A DNA stretch of 64,000 nt from Poriferisodalis sp965116715 (GTDB lineage: Bacteria > Actinomycetota > Acidimicrobiia > Acidimicrobiales > Poriferisodalaceae): the NCBI GenBank assembly GCA_965116715.1, contig OZ220724.1, forward strand, positions 1,178,001-1,242,000, read 5' to 3'. Shown here piece by piece: positions 18,001-26,485 of the stretch (position 1 is the first letter of the stretch; every line of letters begins with the position of its first letter). The notes below the pieces were generated by a model, which saw only the letters and a list, made by a program, of their open reading frames with translations, had not been told where the DNA came from and searched no databases. Made by a program: the position numbers and the translations under genes.

Positions 18001-18386
18001 ATGGCGTCAGGCGCCAGCGCGACACGATCGGACAGGAACAGCAGGTAGTCCGCTCCCCTCACCAGCGACGCTCCGCGATTGTTGACGGCGCCCATCCGCC
18101 GGCGCTGCGCTGCGCGGCCTCGACCCCGCCGGGACGACACGGGATCGGCGACGGCTGCGGTGGGGAACAGCTCGCGAACCCGGCGGCCCTGCTCGCCCTG
18201 TGCATCGCAGAGCACCAGCACGGCAAGCCGCGGGTAGTCCTGCGCTTCGAGCGCCCGCAGGGTGAACTCGGTATCGGACCACCGTGAGCTCGTCGTGACG
18301 ATGGCCGCAACCGCAGGCGGGGGCGCCAGAACCGCCGGTTCCGGCGCGGCGGGCGGCGGCTGCTCCCCCGATATCGGCGAGCTCAC
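15060..18386 (-). CDS. Giant family 2 glycosyltransferase with polytopic membrane domain
   Basis: The roughly 1108-residue protein has an N-terminal GT2 domain (about 25-260; AIVTTSSRWSDTEFTLRAL, FLSDRVALAPDAISVL, GGFDPALEGDGAVVDLCWR). About a dozen helices follow, and then an extracytoplasmic C-terminal portion ending in one more helix near 1070. This matches the large GT2 paired with DUF5719 in many actinobacteria, presumed to act in envelope glycan assembly. The frame is open to 18509, but the upstream SpoIID gene ends at 18413. GTG 18386, 27 bases beyond that stop and preceded by GAGAG, is the best start; it is not certain. The stop overlaps the next GTG start. Confidence 0.82.
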   Translation of the reverse strand: MSSPISGEQPPPAAPEPAVLAPPPAVAAIVTTSSRWSDTEFTLRALEAQDYPRLAVLVLCDAQGEQGRRVRELFPTAAVADPVSSRRGRGRAAQRRRMGAVNNRGASLVRGADYLLFLSDRVALAPDAISVLIEDAENVPGRIVGVAGPKLLDADDGLTLRDLGGTADRLGVRIPVAGQDELDQEQHDEARDLFVAPTEAMLVREDIFRIVGGFDPALEGDGAVVDLCWRVQLSGARVRVVPSATGALRIDSAAPAHGPSARQHEHRSRLRTMAKCYGWVYLLPAVVLAAVLAVGEVLLALLRGRFAQASDVALAWAWNARHIGGTFALRGAAKRYRRVRDADLRRLQQGGSVRVADWFRYRLSPEGGLAARTTIDESILGTWRRNAHRTVWVVWLAVLGLIAFGSRHLLTGGIGAHGQFAHLPDAGTMLGAYLDGWRESGVGAAGIGPAALGLLGLGGTVLLGAVGLLRNIAIWGLVIAGPLGMWRLCAAGQSHDSTDLDRPSRNGRLVALVLYAACPLPYNALAAGRWDVLLAYGTAPAIVLLVHRLVGSPAARSRSDASRRGVAARVASLALLLAVAAAFEPFIVVLAAASGLTLAVVELVRRIARGEPLGAPIIGLLRVAVAVALAGLAHLSWLLEFDSLRSYLDISLGSRTSSTPSSLAELLRFQTGPLGELPLGWGLLAAAAVPLLIGRGGRLWWSVRGWAVGLGGFALAWVIVAGWADELIGGPAFGHSLAEVSLALGAVGLCWAAAATPAALAAADGDAPQRKRGSMVLLSGLAVGAMVLPTAWASIDGDWSAPSFDHRVPLALVDDRDVGPDYRVLWLGAPEVLPLRGHDLGVEGLAAGTSVRGFPDIRHSWAAPPTPGDERLAEAIRVGLAGDTLRLGRLLGSFGIRYVVVVERSGPSYTDGWDRPVSAAVAEALASQIDLRPLAADPSVQVFRNEAWWSSRSQFSQPIPAGFATDPVDLVVSDLTGGIGVLTDYRSATSQFGPVGAGTVLVAESYDPGWRLQVGDAATAAVEPAPALGWAMRFDPPQGGQAELSFERSDAVTNRIAAQVLIWLALLWVAIGQPTPLVDRFSALARRAGGQSQRRSVAGGTAADRGTQ

Positions 18387-18412
18387 GGCTGGCTCACTGC
18401 TCTCACGATCGC

Positions 18413-20635
18413 TTACCGCACCGCTTCGGCGGCGACGACGCCGGGTCCCGCCCGGGAAGTGCGGTAGTCCGGCGCGTCGCCGTAGTTGAAGCTGGTTCCG
18501 TCGCTCCACACCAGCCAGTAGCCCTCGCCGCTGGCGGTGGCGGCGAACCCGACCGCTCGGAGCCGATTCTGACGATCGGCGCGGTCGCCGTGATGATCTG
18601 CGGCGCCGATGGCATGCACCGCGGTGTCGGCGCCTGCGACCCAGTAGCCGCCGCCGTCAGGCTCGACGGCGAGGCCGATCCCGGCCGCGCCGCTGCGCAG
18701 GAGCGGACCGCAGCCGAGGTCGCGCGCAGCGCCGAAGGCCAGGACGCGACCGTCGTCCAGCGCCAGCCAGTAGCCGTCACCGGTCGGCGAGGACTCGATG
18801 TCGACGACCCCTGCAGCCAGCCGGAGGTGCGCGATCGCGCCCCAGTGTCCGGCGGTACCGAAGGCGTAGACGTTGCCCTGGCTGGTTGCGAGCCAGTAGC
18901 CCTCCCCATCGGGATGCGCAGCCATCGCCACGACAGGATCGTCGCCGCCGGCGCCCACCGCGTTGCCGTGATAGCCGGCGTCGCCGAACGACTGGACGTC
19001 ACCGCCGGCGGTCGCGAGCCAGTAGCCGCCCCCATCGGGATGCGCAGCCATCGCCGCGAACCGGTCGGGCGACGATGGCAGCGTTCCGTTGCCGAGATGG
19101 GTGGCGGACCCATCGGCGAACACCGTGCCGTCGGACTTCAGCACCCACAGGCCGGGGCGGGCCGTCCCCGTCGACGGATCCGGCTCGACGGAGACGGGAC
19201 GCTCGCAGGACTGGCCGTCGGGGAACTGGGGGAAGCGGTACCAATCAGACCTCAGCGAGAACTGCTTGCGAAATGGATCGCGCGCCCACCGGTTCCACTG
19301 CCCGTCGCTGACACCGGAATAGCCGTCGAAGTCCTCGACGCCATCGGTGCCCACGATGCGCATGCCGCGGGTCCGCCCGCCCCAGGCGCCATTGCCGTTG
19401 CGGTGCGTGACCTCGATGCAGACCAAGCTGCCGATGCTGGGGTAGGCGGTCTCGATGTCCGATCTGCTGATCCGGAACTCCCACGCGTGGTTGGAATTGC
19501 CGGACGTCGAATCGCCGAGATCCTGCACGCCGGGGAACCGGGAGCCCTCGTCGAGCCCGGCCGTCCAGCCGCCGCTGGAGGCATGGAACTCAGCAAAGGC
19601 GATTGAGCCGTCGTCGTGGACGCGGACATGGCCCGCCGTGCTGCGGATCGCGGTGTTGGTGTGGATGTACCGGGTGCCGTGGTCGAGCGCCTGCCCGTCT
19701 CGCGCGGCACCGCTGTACACCTGACAATTCCACCAGTCGCAGGTGTCGGTGAACCTCCCGTTGCGCTCGCGCCAGGCCGCCAGCGAGAGCACGTACGAGC
19801 GCGCCGCAATGGCCTGCGCTTCGAGTGCGGCAATGCCGCGCCCGTCGCCCAGAGCGCCCCACTCCGGCACGCTCTCGCGAGGCACCACCCCACGCAGGTA
19901 CTGCTCGAGCGGTACCCGGTTGAACGCGAACGGGCCGTTCTGGTCCACGACGCCGAGGACGCCCCGGTAGGCGGTCCTGCGTGACTCCACCGCCGGGTCC
20001 CGTCCGTCGCAGTAGATCATGACCAAGAGCTGCGACTGGTCGTCCACGGTGTAATCGCTGTTCGCCGGCACCGCTTCGACATAGCGGTCGCCGCGGCGGC
20101 TCGACGCTGAGAGCCCGCTGGCCACCAGGTCGCCCCGGCGCCCGCAGCCGCTGTTCGAGCGCACCCAGAAGTCGCCGGCGCTGACGCCGATCCGCACGAC
20201 ATCGCCGCCGTCGAACTGCTCGCCGGCCACGGTGAATGCCGAGGCAGACGTGACCAGCAGGTCGTTGCGGTCGTTGCCCGTGAGATGGACCCAGACATCG
20301 GGATCGCTCACAGAGGACCGGGTGGTGTTGCTGTAGTAGTGCTCGACGATCTGATCGCTGGTCCATCGATGGTCCACCGCGTAGCCCAGCGCACCCCACT
20401 GGCTGAGCCCGTTGCCGTGCCCGAAGCCCCGGCCTTCCACAACGATGACGCTCGGGGCCAGTTCGGCCTGCTGGGCGCCTGCCGGAGATGCCGCAAGCGG
20501 CAAGGATCCCATCGCGGCCAGACACGCAACGGCCGCGCCGGCGAGCAGGCGCAGGCGTGCTGGCGCGAAGCTCCGCCTTCTGGCGAGTTCCCGCACCCCT
20601 GTAGTGGTACAGGATTCCTGCCGCGGAGTCGTCAC
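18413..20635 (-). CDS. Secreted SpoIID/LytB-domain protein with C-terminal propeller-like repeats
   Basis: The 740-residue preprotein has a signal peptide (LRLLAGAAVACLAAMGSL, ending near ASPAGAQQ), then a SpoIID/LytB domain with GRGFGHGNGLSQWGALGYA and the EYYLRGVVP-like region YLRGVVPRESVPEWG. SpoIID proteins are lytic transglycosylases on denuded peptidoglycan; LytB-type relatives modify amidases. Residues about 510-735 hold six imperfect repeats of the type GYWL-x5-G-V-x2-FG-x-A-x3-G, likely a six-bladed propeller. The GTG start at 20635 overlaps the gmd stop (GTGA). It probably cleaves or remodels wall polymer made by the operon (inference). Confidence 0.85.
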   Translation of the reverse strand: MTTPRQESCTTTGVRELARRRSFAPARLRLLAGAAVACLAAMGSLPLAASPAGAQQAELAPSVIVVEGRGFGHGNGLSQWGALGYAVDHRWTSDQIVEHYYSNTTRSSVSDPDVWVHLTGNDRNDLLVTSASAFTVAGEQFDGGDVVRIGVSAGDFWVRSNSGCGRRGDLVASGLSASSRRGDRYVEAVPANSDYTVDDQSQLLVMIYCDGRDPAVESRRTAYRGVLGVVDQNGPFAFNRVPLEQYLRGVVPRESVPEWGALGDGRGIAALEAQAIAARSYVLSLAAWRERNGRFTDTCDWWNCQVYSGAARDGQALDHGTRYIHTNTAIRSTAGHVRVHDDGSIAFAEFHASSGGWTAGLDEGSRFPGVQDLGDSTSGNSNHAWEFRISRSDIETAYPSIGSLVCIEVTHRNGNGAWGGRTRGMRIVGTDGVEDFDGYSGVSDGQWNRWARDPFRKQFSLRSDWYRFPQFPDGQSCERPVSVEPDPSTGTARPGLWVLKSDGTVFADGSATHLGNGTLPSSPDRFAAMAAHPDGGGYWLATAGGDVQSFGDAGYHGNAVGAGGDDPVVAMAAHPDGEGYWLATSQGNVYAFGTAGHWGAIAHLRLAAGVVDIESSPTGDGYWLALDDGRVLAFGAARDLGCGPLLRSGAAGIGLAVEPDGGGYWVAGADTAVHAIGAADHHGDRADRQNRLRAVGFAATASGEGYWLVWSDGTSFNYGDAPDYRTSRAGPGVVAAEAVR

Positions 20636-21612
20636 TTCAGCTTGCGCCGCTCGATCTCGATGTCGTTGGTGACCATCGACGTCACCAGCTCTTCGAATGA
20701 CATCTGGGGCGCCCATCCGAGCACGCGTGCAGCCTTGGACGCATCGCCGACCAGCAGGTCGACCTCCGCGGGCCGGAAGAACCGGGGATCGATCCGAACG
20801 TAACGCTCCCAGTCGTCAATGCCGGCTGCGGCGAAGGCGAGCTGCACGAAATCGCGCACAGCGTGCGTCTGGCCAGTTGCGATGACGAAATCGTCGGGCT
20901 CGGGCTGGGAGAGCATGAGATGCATCGCTTGCACGTAGTCGCCGGCGAAACCCCAGTCGCGCTTGGCGTCGAGGTTCCCGAGCGCCACCTCGTCCTGCAG
21001 GCCGAGCTTGATGCGTGCGACGGCGTTGCTGACCTTGCGCGTCACGAATTCGAGGCCGCGCCGAGGCGACTCATGATTGAACAGGATGCCGCTGCAGGCG
21101 AACAGCCCGTAGCTCTCCCGGTAGTTCACGGTGGTGTTGTGCCCGAATACCTTGGCCGAGCCGTAGGGGCTGCGCGGGTGCAACGGCGTCAGCTCGTTCT
21201 GGGGGGTCTCTCGGACCTTGCCGAACATCTCGCTGGAGGAGGCCTGGTAGAAGCGGATCGGGTTGTCCACGCCGCCCACCAGCCGGATCGCCTCGAGCAA
21301 GCGCAGCACGCCCAGACCGGTGACGTTGGCGGTCAGCTCGGGCTGCTTGAACGACAGCGCCACGAAGCTGATCGCGCCCAGGTTGTACACCTCGTCGGGC
21401 TGGGTGTACTCCAGGGCGGCGATGAGCGACGCGAGGTCGGCGAGGTCTCCCGACACGAGCTCGACATAGGGCAGGTCGGCCGCCATCGCCTCCGAGCGCG
21501 GGTTGTGCTGACCGGTGATCAGCCCGACCACCCGGTATCCCTCGCCGTGCAGGTGCTCGGCCAGGTACTGCCCGTCCTGGCCGGTGATTCCGGTGATGAA
21601 GGCCGTCGGCAC
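20632..21612 (-). CDS. gmd: GDP-mannose 4,6-dehydratase
   Basis: The 326-residue SDR enzyme converts GDP-D-mannose to GDP-4-keto-6-deoxy-D-mannose. It has the NADP loop GITGQDGQYLAEHL, the catalytic Ser-Glu region SSSEMFGKV, YGSAKVFGH (Tyr-x3-Lys) and the family sequence NHESPRRGLEFVTRKV. Start GTG 21612 has a GGAG ribosome-binding site. It is first in an overlapping five-gene operon. No epimerase or reductase that would finish fucose or rhamnose from this intermediate is in the window. Substrate supply comes from manB and manC nearby. Confidence 0.95.
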   Translation of the reverse strand: MPTAFITGITGQDGQYLAEHLHGEGYRVVGLITGQHNPRSEAMAADLPYVELVSGDLADLASLIAALEYTQPDEVYNLGAISFVALSFKQPELTANVTGLGVLRLLEAIRLVGGVDNPIRFYQASSSEMFGKVRETPQNELTPLHPRSPYGSAKVFGHNTTVNYRESYGLFACSGILFNHESPRRGLEFVTRKVSNAVARIKLGLQDEVALGNLDAKRDWGFAGDYVQAMHLMLSQPEPDDFVIATGQTHAVRDFVQLAFAAAGIDDWERYVRIDPRFFRPAEVDLLVGDASKAARVLGWAPQMSFEELVTSMVTNDIEIERRKLK

Positions 21613-21784
21613 GGGTCAGCTCCGGTGCTCCGATTGCCCCGCAGGCGTGTGGGGCCGAGATCAGGGTACGGGTCACCGCCGATGCTGTGAAGTCAGCCAC
21701 GGGACCCGACTCAGCGCGCATGATGATCTCGGCTGTTGGGATCCGCGGCGGCGCGGGCTCAAACGGCGACACCGCTGAGCAGGG

Positions 21785-23008
21785 CTACAGCACGCGCCAC
21801 CACGGGGCCGCGAGGACGTCAGGCGTTATCCACTCGGTGTGCTCGCCGGTGTGCAGCAGCAGCGCCGATCGTGCCGCCGCGCCGTATTCGGCACGGAACG
21901 AGCGGAGGTGGGCGGCGTCACGCAGGCGTGGTCGCCGCGTCGCCTTGACCTCGACCGGCAGCAGTTCGTCTCCGGCTTCGACGACGAAGTCCACTTCTTC
22001 GCCTGCGGCTGTTCGCCAGTGCAGCACCTCAGCGCGTTGGGGGCGGGTCTCCCGCCACGCCAGCAGGTCACCCAGCACCAAGTTCTCGAGGTGCGCGCCG
22101 GATGGCTCGGACAACTGGGCGAGATGCAGGGCGGCCGCGGTGTCGGCCCAGTACAGCTTCGGCGACTTGATGAGCCGCTTGGTGCGGTTGACGGCATACG
22201 CGGGCACGCGCACCAGCAGGTATGAGGTCTCCAAGAGATTCAGGTACCGGTGCACGGTTGCCTGAGGCAGGGCGATATCGCGGCCCAGACCCGTCTGGTT
22301 CACCACCTGGCCCAGGCGCAAGCACGCAGCCCGCATCAGGCGCCGGAAGTCGGGCAGCGCGGCAATCGACGCCAGATCCTGCAGGTCTCGCTCCATGTAG
22401 GTCCGCTCGTAGCCGTCGAACCAGATGTCGCGTTCGCCAGCGCCGTGCAGATGCAGCGACGGCGTGGGCAGGCCGCCCCGTGCAGCGAACTCTCGCCAGT
22501 CCTGCGGCTCGTCCGGCTGCGCCTCCACCAGTTCAGCCCAATTCGTGTCGGGGGTGTCGAGCAGGAGGCTCCAGATGCCGCAGTCGCCGAGCCCCATCTG
22601 CTCCCGGCGCGTCATCGGCCACAGCGTCAAGTAGCTCGCCCGCCCCGCCAGCGACTCGGACACCTGCCGCATCATGAGCAGGTTCGCCGAACCTGTGAGC
22701 AGGAACCGCCCCTTGCTGCGGCGGCGGTCGATCGCGCCCTTGACCGCGGAGAGCACCTGCGGCTCGCGCTGCACCTCGTCGAGGATGACCGGCTCATCAC
22801 CGCCGACGAGTACCTCGGGGTCCCGGCGGGCCGCGTCGACGGCATCGAGATCGTCGAATGAGAAGTAGCGCCACGATCCGGGTGTGAGATCGCGCACCAG
22901 CGTGCTCTTGCCCGTCTGGCGTGCCCCGGTGACCACCACCGCCGGCATGACGCGCAAGTGCTCAGCCAAGCGCTTGCCCGCCAGACGAGGGAGGATCCTT
23001 TCAGCCAT
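21785..23008 (-). CDS. AAA-type ATPase with C-terminal DUF4143
   Basis: The 407-residue protein has Walker A GARQTGKSTL, Walker B PVILDEVQ and a sensor-like LLTGSANLLMM in an N-terminal AAA domain. The C-terminal half contains the DUF4143 signature with the nuclease-like segment EEVDFVVEAGDELLPVEVKA. Such proteins are widespread, variable and of unclear role. The first ATG is at 23026, but ATG 23008 (MAERILPRL) is preceded by TATCAT-N7, a leaderless -10, and matches usual family starts. It is flanked by 170-180-base gaps and has no conserved neighbours here, consistent with an accessory gene. Confidence 0.82.
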   Translation of the reverse strand: MAERILPRLAGKRLAEHLRVMPAVVVTGARQTGKSTLVRDLTPGSWRYFSFDDLDAVDAARRDPEVLVGGDEPVILDEVQREPQVLSAVKGAIDRRRSKGRFLLTGSANLLMMRQVSESLAGRASYLTLWPMTRREQMGLGDCGIWSLLLDTPDTNWAELVEAQPDEPQDWREFAARGGLPTPSLHLHGAGERDIWFDGYERTYMERDLQDLASIAALPDFRRLMRAACLRLGQVVNQTGLGRDIALPQATVHRYLNLLETSYLLVRVPAYAVNRTKRLIKSPKLYWADTAAALHLAQLSEPSGAHLENLVLGDLLAWRETRPQRAEVLHWRTAAGEEVDFVVEAGDELLPVEVKATRRPRLRDAAHLRSFRAEYGAAARSALLLHTGEHTEWITPDVLAAPWWRVL

Positions 23009-23021
23009 GCTGTGAATGATA
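23009..23021 (-). promoter_or_regulatory. Leaderless -10 element of the DUF4143 ATPase gene
   Basis: On the minus strand TATCAT (23016-23021) lies seven bases before the ATG at 23008, favouring that start over the in-frame ATG six codons upstream. Confidence 0.4.
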
Positions 23022-23194
23022 TCCATCCATTACCTGATTGATACACGCCAGCCCGACGCCCCAGCCGCCCGACCAAGGCCTCCGCTGCAGGCAGCCGCTG
23101 GTGAAGAACGCCCGCCCGCCGCTGGAATTCACTGCCCATTTCCCTCAGAGCATGCCTCCTAGATTCCGGGGGGAGCTGAGCTGGGACACGGCGC

Positions 23195-23206
23195 TAGTGT
23201 GCCGCG
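23195..23206 (+). promoter_or_regulatory. Leaderless -10 element of the CWB2-M6 protease gene
   Basis: TAGTGT (23195-23200) is six bases before the ATG at 23207. No Shine-Dalgarno sequence precedes the start. Before the IS insertion this promoter probably also served the RCC1-repeat gene. Confidence 0.55.
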
Positions 23207-26200
23207 ATGCGTCGATGGGTTGCGGTTGTGCTGGCGGCGGTTGTGTTGTTCGGCTTGGCCGTGGTGCTGCCAGTTGATGCAGCGGGGGCGGTGTCAGCCG
23301 ATGACTCGGCAGCGTCGGTCACGCGTTATGGCGGTGCGGACCGGTACGAGACGTCGCTGCTGGTTGCCGAGGCTGTGGCCGAGGAGTCGGGAGGGTCGCT
23401 GTCGTCGGTGGTGCTGGTGTCGGGCGAGCGGTGGACTGATGCGGTGGTGGCGGCGCCGGTGGCCGGCGACCTGGGTGCTGCGGTGCTGATGACCCCACCA
23501 GGCGAGCTGCGCGCTGACGCGCTGGAGTTCTTGCAGCGTGTGGGTGTGACCGATGCGGTGGTGATCGGGCCTGATGCGAGCGGCGAGGCGCATGGTTCGG
23601 GACGTGGCGTCAAGTCGGCGGTGCTGACGGCATTAGCTAATGCGGGGATCGAATCGGACCGGATCGCAGGCACGGACCGATATGGGACGAGCGTCGCCGC
23701 AGCCGAGCAAGTGACGCCGGGGGTGATGCCCGATTTGGGACGCACCGCGATCGTGGCGAGCGGCGAGGTCTTCGCCGATGCGCTGGTGGCAGGGCCGTTC
23801 GCTGCCCGAGGCATCCACCCGGTGCTTCTGTCCGCACCCGACGAACTGCCCCCCGATGTGGCTTCATATTTGAGCACTGCGGGCATCTCCCATGTAGTGC
23901 TGATGGGCGGCGCCGCGGCCCTCAGCGCGGAGGTCGAGACGGCCATCAAGGGCCTCGACATCGACGTGACTCGCCTCGCGGGCACTACCCGTTACGACAC
24001 CGCCGTCAAGGCCGCGGAACTTGTGACAGGTCGCTACCGCACCCCCGACACCGAGTCCTGCTTCGCGACGAGCACCATCGGCCTCGCTCGAGCCCGTGTT
24101 CCGTTCGACTCCTTCAGCGCCGCGCCGCTGCTCAGCCGACTGTGCGCCCCGCTGGTGCTCGCAGACCCCAATCAGATCCCGGCTGACACAGCAGGCTTCC
24201 TCGATGCCGCCCTCGAGGCGCATGCCGCTGTTGACCTGCGGGTGTTCGGCGGCAACGCTGCCGTCGCTCAATCTGCGATCGATGCGTACCTCGCCGGCGA
24301 GGACGGCAAGCAGCCCGACGACGATGATGCAGACGCGGCTCAGGCCGTACCGGCCGGTCTGCCCGCCGGCACCTGCGGCGGCTCCATCGACGACGAACCC
24401 CGCGCACTGCTCGATTCCAGCGACGCACAAGACCCCGCATGGTCGCCGGACTGCAGCAAGATCGTGTACTCGTACCGGGGCGCGTTGTGGACCGTGAACA
24501 ACGACGGGACCAACCGGCAGAGGCTCACGACATATGACGGCTCGTTTTCCGATGAGCCAGCCTGGTCGCCTGACGGCACCCGGATCGCGTACACGCGCGG
24601 GCGGCGCAACGGCGACGGTCACTGGTTCTCGCACGTCTACGTCGTCAATGCCGCCGGCAGCGGGCGCAAGAAGGTGTCGAAAGGCGATGTGCAGGACAGC
24701 CAACCGTCGTGGTCGCCCGATGGGTCCCGCATCGTCTTTGCGAGTCGAGGCGGCACGGGTCGTGATGAGAACGGCAACTTCGTCGACTCCACCCAGCGCA
24801 TCGTTACCGTGAACGCCGACGGCACCGGCCGCTCGACTCTGACGACCGGCGACGGGTGGTACGGCTCGCCCTCCTGGTCACCCGACGGCGACCACATCGC
24901 ATATGTCTCAGAAGGAGTCGTGTGGCTGATCGACCCCGATGGCTCGATTGCCGAGCGTGTCATCGGCGGCGCCTTCTCTGAAGGCGGACTGTCCTGGTCG
25001 CCCGACGGGCGGCGAGTCGCGTTCGTCCGCGGCGGCTGGGACGAGGCGTCGATCGTCATCGTCGGCCTCGACGGCTACAACGAACAGGTCGTCACCGAGT
25101 TGAGCGGCTTCAACGCCCTGCCCAAGTGGTCCCCCGACGGAGACCGCATCGCCTTCACTCACTACCCCAGCGGCCGCACCATTCCGACTCGATCCGCGTA
25201 CACGGCTGGCGCCAGCGGCACGCCTACGGGCATCGGCGGCGATTGCCGTCCCCGCGGTGTCGCACACACAACCGCCGGGTTCCCGCTCCCTACGTGGGTT
25301 GCGCCTTCAACGGGGACGCTGCGCGTCGCGGCACTGTTCATGGACTTCCCCGACGCCCAAGCGCACCACACAACCCGCGAAGATGCGGACTTGGGCCTGC
25401 CGTATCTCGAGGAGTACTTGGAGTCGTCCAGCTATGGCCTGCTCGACGTCGAAGTCGTGCCACATCACGTCTGGCTGCGAGCCGGGCAGCCTTACGCCGA
25501 GTATCTCTGGGATATCTGGCGAGGGTCGTTTCTCAATCAAGCAGCGACCGAGCACGCCGTTCAACTTGCCGACGACGAGGTTGATTTCTCGACTGTTGAT
25601 CTTGTGTTGGTGGCATTTCCCGGTTCGCATTTCTTCGCCGGCTCGGGCCAGTTGGGCGGCACTGTGCAGGTCGACGGCGTCGAGATTCCCACCGTGCGGG
25701 TCAACTCACTTGCGCTAGACGAACCGGTCGGAACTGCCGGGCTTCAGCCGTGGGGCCTCGCCGGCGCTCACGAGATCATCCACGCCTTGGGCTTGCCCGA
25801 TTTGGCACCCAACTTCTACCCCGAAGCCGGCGACCGATCAAGACCCCCGGACGGCAAGCGATGGGCAAGGGCAAGCTTCGGTCCCATGTTCCTCAGGAGC
25901 TGGTTCGGAGCGAGTCACAACGACAGCCGCCTGCAATACACCCGAACGCGTCCTGACGGCTCGACAACCAGGGACTTCGTATCGGCGTCGCACGCCTTGG
26001 AGATGCTGGCGTGGAGCCGATGGCAGCTCGGCTGGCTGAACGACTCCCAAGTGCATTGCATCGAAAACGGCGACAGCGCAGCAAGCGTGGCCTTGACCCC
26101 GATCGCACAGCCCGGCGACGGTGTCGCCATGGCTGCAATCCAGACCAGTACACACGAAGTCATCGTCATCGAGAGTCGTCGTCGGCTCGGGTTCGACCGC

Positions 26201-26464
26201 ACTGATGAGCATCCCTTTGCCCACCATTCGAGCTCTCTAGCCCAGCACTTGGTCGCCGAGGGAGTGCTCGTGTACACAGTCGACACGCTCCGCGGCTCGG
26301 GTTGGGTCCCAACGCGGGTGGCCGGAGACAACGGCAACTTCGAATTCGACGACTTCCCGGCTCTTCAGGCAGGCGAGTCGATGACAGTGAGCGGCTACAC
26401 CATCACCGTCACTGCCGATGACGGCGAAACGCACACGGTGTCGATCGAGCGAGAGCGGAACTAG
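23207..26464 (+). CDS. Secreted CWB2 - PD40 propeller - M6-type metalloprotease
   Basis: The 1085-residue preprotein has a signal peptide (about 1-28). Three CWB2 repeats (about 38-365; RYGGADRYETS, IAGTDRYGTS, LAGTTRYDTA), which anchor proteins to the wall, follow. Six TolB/PD40 repeats with the WSPDG motif (about 395-675) come next. The last part, from about 705 (GTLRVAALFMDFPDAQAHH), is a peptidase domain with HEIIHALGLPD: His855, Glu856, His859 and Asp865 match the HExxHxxGxxD zinc site of immune-inhibitor-A-like M6 proteases. No C-terminal anchor is seen. The TAG stop contains the TA target of the adjacent IS element, yet the encoded protein appears unchanged. The substrate is unknown. 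Confidence 0.85.
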   Translation: MRRWVAVVLAAVVLFGLAVVLPVDAAGAVSADDSAASVTRYGGADRYETSLLVAEAVAEESGGSLSSVVLVSGERWTDAVVAAPVAGDLGAAVLMTPPGELRADALEFLQRVGVTDAVVIGPDASGEAHGSGRGVKSAVLTALANAGIESDRIAGTDRYGTSVAAAEQVTPGVMPDLGRTAIVASGEVFADALVAGPFAARGIHPVLLSAPDELPPDVASYLSTAGISHVVLMGGAAALSAEVETAIKGLDIDVTRLAGTTRYDTAVKAAELVTGRYRTPDTESCFATSTIGLARARVPFDSFSAAPLLSRLCAPLVLADPNQIPADTAGFLDAALEAHAAVDLRVFGGNAAVAQSAIDAYLAGEDGKQPDDDDADAAQAVPAGLPAGTCGGSIDDEPRALLDSSDAQDPAWSPDCSKIVYSYRGALWTVNNDGTNRQRLTTYDGSFSDEPAWSPDGTRIAYTRGRRNGDGHWFSHVYVVNAAGSGRKKVSKGDVQDSQPSWSPDGSRIVFASRGGTGRDENGNFVDSTQRIVTVNADGTGRSTLTTGDGWYGSPSWSPDGDHIAYVSEGVVWLIDPDGSIAERVIGGAFSEGGLSWSPDGRRVAFVRGGWDEASIVIVGLDGYNEQVVTELSGFNALPKWSPDGDRIAFTHYPSGRTIPTRSAYTAGASGTPTGIGGDCRPRGVAHTTAGFPLPTWVAPSTGTLRVAALFMDFPDAQAHHTTREDADLGLPYLEEYLESSSYGLLDVEVVPHHVWLRAGQPYAEYLWDIWRGSFLNQAATEHAVQLADDEVDFSTVDLVLVAFPGSHFFAGSGQLGGTVQVDGVEIPTVRVNSLALDEPVGTAGLQPWGLAGAHEIIHALGLPDLAPNFYPEAGDRSRPPDGKRWARASFGPMFLRSWFGASHNDSRLQYTRTRPDGSTTRDFVSASHALEMLAWSRWQLGWLNDSQVHCIENGDSAASVALTPIAQPGDGVAMAAIQTSTHEVIVIESRRRLGFDRTDEHPFAHHSSSLAQHLVAEGVLVYTVDTLRGSGWVPTRVAGDNGNFEFDDFPALQAGESMTVSGYTITVTADDGETHTVSIERERN

Positions 26465-26485
26465 TGCCGCGTCAGCAAACGTTTG
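26464..26485 (+). repeat. Left terminal inverted repeat of the IS630-family element
   Basis: The 22 bases begin GTGCCGCGTCAGCAAAC and pair with the right end, differing at positions 7, 13 and 14. The adjacent TA at 26462-26463 is the target duplication. Confidence 0.85.

Noticed and set aside
23027..23206. Riboswitch or small RNA before the M6 protease gene
   Set aside because: No recognised aptamer fold, and the leaderless -10 would leave no leader to hold one.
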